From Candidatus Pacebacteria bacterium CG10_big_fil_rev_8_21_14_0_10_44_11 (GTDB taxonomy: Bacteria > Patescibacteriota > Microgenomatia > UBA1400 > PJMF01), in assembly GCA_002772705.1 (NCBI GenBank), contig PFDH01000010.1, positions 1,161 through 9,738 on the forward strand: 8,578 nt of DNA. The letters run 5' to 3'. Made by a program: the position numbers and the translations under genes. This document shows, piece after piece, positions 1 to 5,430 of this stretch. Each line of letters begins with the position of its first letter. Within the stretch, counting starts at the first letter, position 1. The notes below the pieces were generated by a model, which was not told the origin of the DNA, did not search any database, and saw only the letters and a program-made list of their open reading frames with translations.

Positions 1-426
1 GGGTCAAGCTATCATGTCAGGCAAATCGTGATCGCTTTGGGTCGAGGTGGTTTGTTCGGTCAGGGAATAGGCAACTCCACTCAGCGTTTCTCGTACATCC
101 CAGAAGCCAGCACCGACTCTATCTTTGCAATCGTAGCCGAAGAAACAGGTTTTATCGGCTCAGTCGTAATCATCTTAATCTTTGCCCTGGTTATTTTTTT
201 ACTCTTCAAGTTGGTCAACCACACTAAAAACCCAATCGAAATCAAATTACTCGGTAACGGCCTAGCCATCTGGATTACCATTCAAACCTTGCTTAATCTG
301 AGTGCGGTGGCAGCCTTAGTACCCTTGACTGGTGTACCGTTGCCATTTTTTTCATATGGCAGAACTGCTTTAATCATGATATTGTTTGCCACAGGCGTAC
401 TCTTGAGTACTGGAAAGAAAGTATGA
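1..426 (+). CDS. ftsW: FtsW-like SEDS peptidoglycan glycosyltransferase, C-terminal part (gene runs in from the left)
   Basis: The reading frame is open from base 1, so the gene is cut by the window edge; the GTG at 28 is internal. The 141 visible codons match the C-terminal third of SEDS proteins. The segment YHVRQIVIALGRGGLFGQGI resembles the family's YQxxQSLxAIGSGGLFGxGxG, followed by YIPEASTDSIFAIVAEETGFIG (family: YLPEAxTDFIFAxxxEExGFxG). Three hydrophobic stretches follow, with the PLTGVPLPFFSYG loop before the last. SEDS proteins are polytopic inner-membrane enzymes that polymerise lipid II, and FtsW is the septal one. Its position directly before murG, overlapping it in an ATGA (423-426), argues for FtsW rather than RodA. 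An oddity is SYGRTAL where most members have SYGGSSL or similar. Confidence 0.93.
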   Translation, partial: GSSYHVRQIVIALGRGGLFGQGIGNSTQRFSYIPEASTDSIFAIVAEETGFIGSVVIILIFALVIFLLFKLVNHTKNPIEIKLLGNGLAIWITIQTLLNLSAVAALVPLTGVPLPFFSYGRTALIMILFATGVLLSTGKKV

Positions 427-1562
427 AGATCCTGATTACTGGTGGTCACCTGACTCCGGCCTTAGCTTTTATTGATTACCTGCAAACAACCCAAAAAAAT
501 GTGAGAATTGTTTTTGTCGGTCGAGAGTTTGCTAGGGAGAAAGATAAGCAACCAGCTAGAGAAAGAGAGGCGGTTGAGTCACGGGGAATTAAATTTGTGC
601 CAATTCAAGCAGCCAAGTTTCAAACTGGGGCTTGGGTAAAAAACTTGCTTCAGTTACCCCTGTTTTTTGCCTCGTTTTTCTCGGCTTTACGTATTTTATC
701 TCAACAACAGCCAGACGTATTTTTGTCGTTTGGTGGTTATTTATCATTACCAATGGGTTTAGCCAGTTGGATCGTTAACAAACCAATTGTTGTTCATGAG
801 CAAACTCGAGCTGTCGGCTTAAGCAATCAGTTAGTCGGTCAATTGGCAAAAAAGGTAGCTATTTCATTTACTGACTCTCAGCCATATTTCCCTACCCAAA
901 AAACTGTGTTGACAGGCAATTTACTTCGTCAACAACTCACTAGCAAAAATCAACCGAAGCCGGCTTGGTTAACGTCCAGCTCTGAGTTACCGATTCTCTA
1001 TATTACTGGTGGTAGTCAAGGTTCTGAAGTGATTAATTCGATACTCAGTCAGACGATTCACAAGATTTTAAAAGATTGGCAGGTCATTCACCAGTGTGGC
1101 ACGGCTTCGCAGGAGCGCAGTTATCTAGCCGAGTTGGAGCAGCAACGGGCTCACTTATCCGCCAACTTGAAATCCAGATACGCAATTAGAGAGTGGGTGA
1201 CCGAGCAAGAGTTAGCGTGGATTTATCAGCACGCGGCGGCGGCGGTGTCCCGGGCAGGTGCCAACACTATTCTGGAGTTAACGTATAGCCGCCTGCCTGC
1301 CATTCTCATTCCACTGCCGTTTTCCAGAAACCAGGAACAACTGAAGAATGCCGAAAACCTGGCCAATTCGGGTGGGGCAATTGTGATTGCCCAAAGTCAC
1401 TTAACTCCCAACTCATTACTGGAGGCACTGCACACCATTAGAACAAAAAACCAGGCCCATCGAAGAAAGCTCGAGTCAGTTCAGTATCTAAAAGATGCCG
1501 ACAAAAAATTGTTTGATCTGATTAAAAATTTACTGCCTGCCAAACGTGAAAAAAAGTCATAG
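423..1562 (+). CDS. murG: MurG, UDP-GlcNAc:undecaprenyl-pyrophosphoryl-muramyl-pentapeptide GlcNAc transferase
   Basis: MurG adds GlcNAc to lipid I to make lipid II at the inner face of the membrane. The 379-residue protein has the family's usual two-Rossmann GT-B (GT28) layout. Visible motifs are TGGHLTPALA (6-15, N-terminal glycine loop), DVFLSFGGYLSLP (98-110), VVHEQT (123-128), ITGGSQGS (194-201, second glycine loop), SRAGANTILEL (276-286, with E285 at the usual UDP-ribose-binding glutamate), and Q306/N309-A310 matching the QxxNA motif. The N-terminal loop is shorter than the usual GGTGGHxxP. The start ATG overlaps the ftsW stop, with a weak GGAAAG about 7 bases upstream. The 3' end overlaps ftsQ by 17 bases, so translational coupling is likely. 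Its product feeds the flanking FtsW/SEDS enzymes. Confidence 0.95.
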   Translation: MKILITGGHLTPALAFIDYLQTTQKNVRIVFVGREFAREKDKQPAREREAVESRGIKFVPIQAAKFQTGAWVKNLLQLPLFFASFFSALRILSQQQPDVFLSFGGYLSLPMGLASWIVNKPIVVHEQTRAVGLSNQLVGQLAKKVAISFTDSQPYFPTQKTVLTGNLLRQQLTSKNQPKPAWLTSSSELPILYITGGSQGSEVINSILSQTIHKILKDWQVIHQCGTASQERSYLAELEQQRAHLSANLKSRYAIREWVTEQELAWIYQHAAAAVSRAGANTILELTYSRLPAILIPLPFSRNQEQLKNAENLANSGGAIVIAQSHLTPNSLLEALHTIRTKNQAHRRKLESVQYLKDADKKLFDLIKNLLPAKREKKS

Positions 1563-2292
1563 AATCAAGAAACAGAAACAGTTAGATATTGGGGGGCTAA
1601 TTAGATGGCTGGTGGTATTGATTGTGGTCGTTGGTCTAGCCACCGCTTTAGTTAGTCTTTACAAGTTGTTTCGCGTCCAAACTGTTGAGTGCCGACTACT
1701 TGGAGCAGAGGCTTGCCCAGATGATTTAGTGCAAAGCCTGCAATTTATTATTAATCAGCCATTATTTTTTGTTGATTTTAGTAAACAAATTTCAACTGTG
1801 CAATTACCCCAGCCCGTCCGACTAAGCAAAATCAGCAAAAAACTACCCAGCACACTCCGTTTAAGCTTTCAACTTGAACCAGTGGCTTATGTAATTAGCA
1901 CTGATCAAGATATATTTTTTGTCAGTCAATCGGGACAGCTGTATCAACAACAGTTTGAGCAGACTGGTTTGGTTCAGGTTAGGTTGCTTTCAGCTTGGTC
2001 ACATCAGTCAGGTTCAGTGGAGCTGTTTATCCATCACAGTCTACTCGCGATTATCGCGGGCTGCCAACAATTAAAGCTACCACTACAAACTATCACTTGG
2101 CTTGACAATTCAACAATCCAGCTTAGTATGGAGAACAGATCAGAGATTTTTGTGATTGATTCACAGCAACCCAACCTGGAGCTGCATCGGTTGGCGTTGG
2201 TGTTGCAGTCTGGCGAGTATCAAGCACTGACTCAGTCAAAGCAAGAGCTTGATTTGCGTTTTAAGATGCCAGTACTACGCACAGCACGATAA
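1546..2292 (+). CDS. ftsQ: FtsQ/DivIB-like cell division protein with POTRA-type domain
   Basis: The 248-residue protein has the FtsQ layout: a basic cytoplasmic tail (1-19), one transmembrane helix (about 18-42, rich in V, L and I), then an extracytoplasmic region. Residues 43-118 look like a POTRA domain. They begin VQTVECRLLGAEACPDDLV and end in KLPSTLRLSFQLEPVAYV, which resembles the family's P-x-T-L-x-(V/I)-x-(V/I)-x-E-R-x-P-V-A pattern. FtsQ/DivIB links FtsA/FtsZ-side assembly to the septal synthases through FtsL/FtsB. Sequence conservation in this family is low, so the call rests on topology, the POTRA-like motif and position between murG and ftsA. The start is GTG inside murG, with no Shine-Dalgarno visible. 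Cys49 and Cys57 lie close together outside the membrane. Confidence 0.85.
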   Translation: MKKSHRIKKQKQLDIGGLIRWLVVLIVVVGLATALVSLYKLFRVQTVECRLLGAEACPDDLVQSLQFIINQPLFFVDFSKQISTVQLPQPVRLSKISKKLPSTLRLSFQLEPVAYVISTDQDIFFVSQSGQLYQQQFEQTGLVQVRLLSAWSHQSGSVELFIHHSLLAIIAGCQQLKLPLQTITWLDNSTIQLSMENRSEIFVIDSQQPNLELHRLALVLQSGEYQALTQSKQELDLRFKMPVLRTAR

Positions 2293-2295
2293 TTT

Positions 2296-2304
2296 TGCTA
2301 GACT
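2296..2304 (+). promoter_or_regulatory. possible extended -10 element upstream of ftsA
   Basis: TGCTAGACT reads as TG-n-TAGACT, an extended -10 with no convincing -35. Transcription would begin near 2310-2315, at or just before the ftsA ATG at 2315, giving an almost leaderless mRNA. ftsA could equally be expressed by readthrough from ftsQ. The element is short and could occur by chance. Confidence 0.3.
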
Positions 2305-2314
2305 AAAGAATGTT

Positions 2315-3622
2315 ATGCCACAAGAAATGATCATCACTGCGATTGATTTAGGGACAGATAAGTGTGTCACCTTAATCGCTAAGCAAGAACCAGGTCAAAA
2401 AAATCCAAGCGTGCTGGGAGTTTGCGCCGTTCCCTCTAAAGGCATGCGCCGAAGCCAAATTATTGACTTAGAGCAAGTGCTAGAAACGATCAATGAAAGT
2501 TTGGACGGGGCTGAGCGGATGGCCGGACTTGAGGTCAAACAAGCCTACCTCTCGGTTGGTGGCACTCACATTGCTTCTTTAAACTCTAAAGGAGTTGTAG
2601 CTGTGGCTTCACCCGAGCAAGAAATTACGGCTGAAGATGTTAACCGAGTCATCGAAGCGGCCAGAGCGATCTCAATGCCTTCAGATAAAGAAATTATTCA
2701 CGTTATTCCCAATACCTACAAAGTTGATTCCCAAGAAGGAATTAAAGATCCGATTGGCATGACTGGTATTAGACTGGAGTCAGAAACCCATATCATCACT
2801 GCCATGTCTACCGCTCTCAAGAACATTGAAAAGTGTGTTGAAGATCTGGGTATTGGCGTGAGCGGTTTTGTCTTTTCTGGTTTAGCCGCCGCCGAGGTAG
2901 TGCTATCAGAAACAGAAAAGGAGCTTGGAGTAGCCTTAGTTGATATTGGCGCTGGCTCCAGCTCGATCTGTGCCTATGTCGATGGCGCCTTAGTTTATTC
3001 GGCCTCAATTCCGATTGGCGCTCGTCATATCACTCAAGACATTGCTTTAGGGTGCCGGGTTAGTCTGGACATTGCGGAGAAACTCAAGCTGCAGCTTTCG
3101 CAAGAAAAAAATACACCAATGAAACCTCATCCAGGCGAGTCGAAACAGGATTTTAGCAAACGCTGCAAAAAAGCCGATGAGATTGACTTATCAGAGTTGA
3201 CCAATGGCGAAAGCACTGAAGTCCTTTCTAAAGATGAGATTATTGAGGGAATCATGTTCCCTAGAATGGAAGAGATTTTTAACCTGGTCAACGAAAAGTT
3301 GTCAGCCCAAGATTTACTCCATAACATTCCAGCAGGGGTAGTCCTAACCGGTGGCGGCGCTGAAACGGTCGGCATTATTGAGGTAGCCAAAGACACTCTT
3401 AAACTTTCGGCTAGAATTGGCAAGCCACTTGAGTTAGCCGGCCTTACCAGCGACATTCAGAAACCTGGATATGCTACCAGCATTGGCTTGCTGTTTTATG
3501 GCCGTCACGAAGGTGGAGAAACAATCAATAAAAGCTTTGCTCTGCCAAGTTTTAAGTTACCTGGCTCGCCAGGAAAACTGATTAGTAAAATACTTGATTT
3601 GTTTAAATCACTACTACCCTAA
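2315..3622 (+). CDS. ftsA: FtsA, actin-like divisome protein that anchors FtsZ to the membrane
   Basis: FtsA is an actin-fold ATPase that binds the FtsZ C-terminal peptide and tethers the ring to the membrane. Starting at the ATG at 2315 the protein has 435 residues. Visible motifs are phosphate-1 AIDLGTDKC (9-17), phosphate-2 VDIGAGSS (209-216) and the adenosine motif LTGGGAE (344-350). The 1C/SHS2 region lies roughly at 80-165. The last 15 residues (KLISKILDLFKSLLP) form the expected amphipathic membrane-targeting helix. The frame is open back to 2249, inside ftsQ, but those extra residues (MICVLRCQYYAQHD...) do not look like FtsA. ATG 2327 (MIITAIDLGT) is an alternative start. No Shine-Dalgarno is obvious. 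A lysine-rich insert at about 264-290 is moderately variable in this family. Confidence 0.95.
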   Translation: MPQEMIITAIDLGTDKCVTLIAKQEPGQKNPSVLGVCAVPSKGMRRSQIIDLEQVLETINESLDGAERMAGLEVKQAYLSVGGTHIASLNSKGVVAVASPEQEITAEDVNRVIEAARAISMPSDKEIIHVIPNTYKVDSQEGIKDPIGMTGIRLESETHIITAMSTALKNIEKCVEDLGIGVSGFVFSGLAAAEVVLSETEKELGVALVDIGAGSSSICAYVDGALVYSASIPIGARHITQDIALGCRVSLDIAEKLKLQLSQEKNTPMKPHPGESKQDFSKRCKKADEIDLSELTNGESTEVLSKDEIIEGIMFPRMEEIFNLVNEKLSAQDLLHNIPAGVVLTGGGAETVGIIEVAKDTLKLSARIGKPLELAGLTSDIQKPGYATSIGLLFYGRHEGGETINKSFALPSFKLPGSPGKLISKILDLFKSLLP

Positions 3623-3631
3623 ATTCCGAAC

Positions 3632-3656
3632 TAAGAACCTGTCAAACAGGTTCTTA
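3632..3656 (+). repeat. perfect 10-bp inverted repeat (hairpin) after ftsA
   Basis: TAAGAACCTG (3632-3641) and CAGGTTCTTA (3647-3656) are exact reverse complements separated by TCAAA. The hairpin begins 9 bases after the ftsA stop. There is no T-run behind it, so it is at best a weak terminator. It directly abuts the -35 of the ftsZ promoter candidate, so it might instead be an operator or a processing or stability hairpin. Confidence 0.6.
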
Positions 3657-3659
3657 ATG

Positions 3660-3687
3660 TTGATTCTGCCGTTAGAAGTGATACACT
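3660..3687 (+). promoter_or_regulatory. promoter candidate for ftsZ
   Basis: TTGATT (3660-3665), a 16-base spacer and TACACT (3682-3687) are preceded by TG at 3679-3680, making an extended -10 (TGATACACT). Transcription would start near 3694, giving a leader of about 28 bases before the ftsZ ATG. It lies in the only sizeable gap between ftsA and ftsZ, fitting separate high expression of ftsZ. Confidence 0.5.
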
Positions 3688-3721
3688 GCCAAAACACGAC
3701 ACTAGCAAACTCATATAAACT

Positions 3722-5017
3722 ATGGCATTAGTTAAACCAACCAATACCACCTTTGCCAAAATTAAAGTGATTGGTGTCGGCGGTGGCGGTGGCAATGCGG
3801 TCAACTCAATGATCAGCTCCAATCAAATTCATGGCGTTGAGTTCATCTCGATCAACACTGACGCTCAAGCGCTGTTAACCTCTCACGCAGAAACAAAACT
3901 ACAAATCGGCAGCAATTTTACCAAGGGTCTGGGTTCTGGCGCTGATCCAGATGTTGGTAGAGCCGCCGCTGAAGAGTCCTACGACAAACTGAAAGACCTA
4001 CTTTTTGATACTGACATGGTTTTTATTACCGCCGGCATGGGTGGCGGCACCGGCACCGGCGCTTCACCCATTATCGCCGAGATTGCCAAAGAGGCTGGTG
4101 CCTTAACCGTAGCGGTAGTAACCAAACCCTTTACCTTTGAAGGTACCCGCCGAATGAAAGCCGCTGAAGAAGGCATTGCGGGACTAAAAGACTCAGTTGA
4201 CACCCTGATTGTGATTCCTAACCAACGGCTGATGGACGTCGTGGATAAAAAGATGACCTTGTTAGACGCTTTTAAACTTGCTGACAACGTTTTGGGTCAA
4301 GGTGTGCAGGGTATCTCCGACTTAATTACCGTACCTGGTTTGATCAACGTTGACTTTGCCGACGTCAAAACCATCATGACCGATTCCGGCTCGGCGCTGA
4401 TGGGTATTGGCGAGGCTAGTGGCGAAAACCGAGCGGCGACCGCTGCCAGAATGGCCGTGGCATCGCCTCTACTTGAAGTTTCGATTGATGGGGCGAAAGG
4501 CATTTTGTTCAACATCATTGGCGGTTCAGATCTAACTATGACCGAAGTTTCTGACGCTTCTACGATTATTTCTAACGCCGCCGATCCAGAAGCCAACATC
4601 ATTTTTGGCGCCACCATTACTGAAGAAATGGGCAATAAAGTTAAGATCAGTGTCATTGCCACTGGCTTTAACGAAAGTCAATTAGGCTACAGCAGCGCCA
4701 GGCCAAGTTCAATGTTTGGGGCTTTTAGCCGAGACTCCAGAGGCCGAATGAGAAATCGGCAAGCAGAACCCCAGTCAGGAATGCAGCCAATGCAACCAGC
4801 CCAAACCATGATTGATCGTACACCCCAAGGTTTTACGCAACCGCTGACCACCAATGATCTTGCCTCGCCAAATGATCCTTATATTAAATCTTCTGCTTTT
4901 GGCGACCCAGAAGAAGACCAGCCCCAACCCAGTCGACAGGCGCCAGTCAGTCAAAACACCAATGCTTCACTAGAAGATGAATTTGAAATTCCAGCCTTTT
5001 TAAGACAAAAGAAGTAA
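3722..5017 (+). CDS. ftsZ: FtsZ, tubulin-like GTPase forming the division ring
   Basis: FtsZ polymerises with GTP into the cytoplasmic ring that organises septal wall synthesis. The 431-residue protein has the whole family pattern: GVGGGGGNAVN (18-28), the tubulin signature GGGTGTG (107-113), the PFTFEGTRR segment (136-144), and the T7 loop NVDFADVK with N209, D211 and D214 for GTP hydrolysis across the subunit interface. The globular core ends near VKISVIATGF (307-316). A Gln/Pro-rich variable linker of about 100 residues follows, then the conserved C-terminal peptide EFEIPAFLRQKK (420-431), the docking site for FtsA and other partners. This fits with ftsA next door and with FtsA's membrane-targeting helix. 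No Shine-Dalgarno precedes the ATG; the upstream sequence is CATATAAACT. Confidence 0.98.
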   Translation: MALVKPTNTTFAKIKVIGVGGGGGNAVNSMISSNQIHGVEFISINTDAQALLTSHAETKLQIGSNFTKGLGSGADPDVGRAAAEESYDKLKDLLFDTDMVFITAGMGGGTGTGASPIIAEIAKEAGALTVAVVTKPFTFEGTRRMKAAEEGIAGLKDSVDTLIVIPNQRLMDVVDKKMTLLDAFKLADNVLGQGVQGISDLITVPGLINVDFADVKTIMTDSGSALMGIGEASGENRAATAARMAVASPLLEVSIDGAKGILFNIIGGSDLTMTEVSDASTIISNAADPEANIIFGATITEEMGNKVKISVIATGFNESQLGYSSARPSSMFGAFSRDSRGRMRNRQAEPQSGMQPMQPAQTMIDRTPQGFTQPLTTNDLASPNDPYIKSSAFGDPEEDQPQPSRQAPVSQNTNASLEDEFEIPAFLRQKK

Positions 5018-5048
5018 CTATAAACTAATCACAACACACTACTTTTGC

Positions 5049-5096
5049 GCTCCGATTCCGCTAACAGGCTCCGATTCCGCTTTTGACATTTCCGCT
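5049..5096 (+). repeat. short direct repeats overlapping the ileS leader promoter
   Basis: GCTCCGATTCCGCT occurs exactly at 5049-5062 and 5068-5081, a 19-base period. A third partial copy, TTCCGCT, lies at 5090-5096, inside the -35/-10 spacer. The repeats start about 30 bases after the ftsZ stop. Spacing of about two helical turns and the overlap with a promoter suggest binding sites for a regulator, but they could be a simple local duplication. The rest of 5018-5048 shows nothing recognisable, including no terminator for ftsZ. Confidence 0.7.
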
Positions 5097-5111
5097 AGTT
5101 TAGGAGAGAAT
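5083..5111 (+). promoter_or_regulatory. ileS: promoter of the T-box leader and ileS
   Basis: A perfect TTGACA -35 (5083-5088), a 17-base spacer and GAGAAT (5106-5111; 4 of 6 matches to TATAAT) predict a start near 5118. This is just upstream of the first leader hairpin. The position fits a dedicated promoter for the T-box transcript, separate from ftsZ. Confidence 0.6.
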
Positions 5112-5117
5112 ACAACC

Positions 5118-5375
5118 AGAAGTGAGTGTGTGTTATCAGCACACTAAGCGCGTCTAAAGGCGCTCCACTAAGCGAAGAACCTCCACCCCCGGGTGGATTA
5201 TTAGACCGCTTCGGGTAAGCCCGTAACCGCTGGCAATAAGAGAACCTGACGACTCGCAGTAAAATAAAGTATTGATACAGGTTCTGAGTAGAGGTGGTAC
5301 CGTTGTCGCTAGTTGAAACTCAAGCGAGAACCCTCTTTTGTTCATCAAATCTGGTGAGTAAAAGAGGGTTTTTTT
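5118..5375 (+). promoter_or_regulatory. T-box leader (tRNA-Ile-sensing transcription attenuator) of ileS
   Basis: T-box leaders bind uncharged tRNA and switch transcription of aminoacyl-tRNA synthetase genes. The core AGAGGTGGTACCG lies at 5290-5302. Its TGGT (5295-5298) could pair with the tRNA ACCA end, and the T fits a discriminator A as in tRNA-Ile. Antiterminator helix A1 is AGAGG (5290-5294) with CCTCT (5332-5336). Helix A2 is 5302-5309 with 5324-5331, with one G-G mismatch. Stem III is AGAACCTG (5241-5248) with CAGGTTCT (5278-5285). A possible Stem IIA/B pseudoknot (5208-5223) ends in CCGTAA, near the T-box consensus CCGUUA. Hairpin AGTGTG/CACACT (5125-5145) has ATC (5135-5137) in its loop, a candidate isoleucine specifier. 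From predicted start to terminator is only about 258 bases. The 5' boundary and specifier are inferred. Confidence 0.9.
5329..5375 (+). terminator. intrinsic terminator of the ileS T-box
   Basis: AACCCTCTTTT (5329-5339) pairs perfectly over 11 bp with AAAAGAGGGTT (5360-5370), and seven T residues run from 5369 to 5375. The loop can extend the stem with CATCA (5343-5347) against TGGTG (5352-5356). The 5' arm contains CCTCT (5332-5336), also needed for the antiterminator, so the two structures exclude each other, as expected of a T-box switch. It lies 55 bases before the ileS start. Confidence 0.92.
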
Positions 5376-5392
5376 ATACCTCAGACCAGATG

Positions 5393-5419
5393 TTCACGCG
5401 TGAAATAAAAATTTCACGC
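5393..5419 (+). repeat. palindrome and hairpin just upstream of the ileS start
   Basis: TTCACGCGTGAA (5393-5404) is a perfect 12-bp palindrome. GCGTGAAAT (5398-5406) also pairs perfectly over 9 bp with ATTTCACGC (5411-5419) around an AAAA loop. The hairpin ends 11 bases before the ATG. It is downstream of the T-box terminator and therefore in the ileS mRNA only when transcription reads through. It could affect ribosome access or mRNA stability, or act as a DNA operator. Confidence 0.6.
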
Positions 5420-5430
5420 AGAAAGTAAGT

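Noticed and set aside
28..426. GTG at 28 as a true gene start
   Set aside because: The frame is open to base 1 and the residues before it (SYHVRQ) match the conserved SEDS segment, so the gene simply starts outside the window.
3127..3456. Minus-strand open frame of 109 codons opposite ftsA
   Set aside because: Complement shadow of a well-conserved ftsA region; no start signal and no recognisable domain.
3714..3719. TATAAA as the ftsZ -10 element
   Set aside because: It ends two bases before the ATG, so transcription would start inside the coding sequence; the TGATACACT element upstream is better placed.
3979..4662. Minus-strand open frames (102 and 121 codons) opposite ftsZ
   Set aside because: Both are antisense to the conserved GTPase core; low-complexity Ser/Ala/Pro-rich products typical of shadow frames.
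5049..5081. Two-unit repeat as a CRISPR remnant
   Set aside because: Only two 14-bp units with a 5-base gap; spacer and repeat lengths do not fit CRISPR and no cas genes are present.
5154..5348. Minus-strand open frame of 64 codons in the ftsZ-ileS gap
   Set aside because: It lies wholly inside the T-box leader, its protein resembles nothing recognisable, and the RNA structure explains the sequence.
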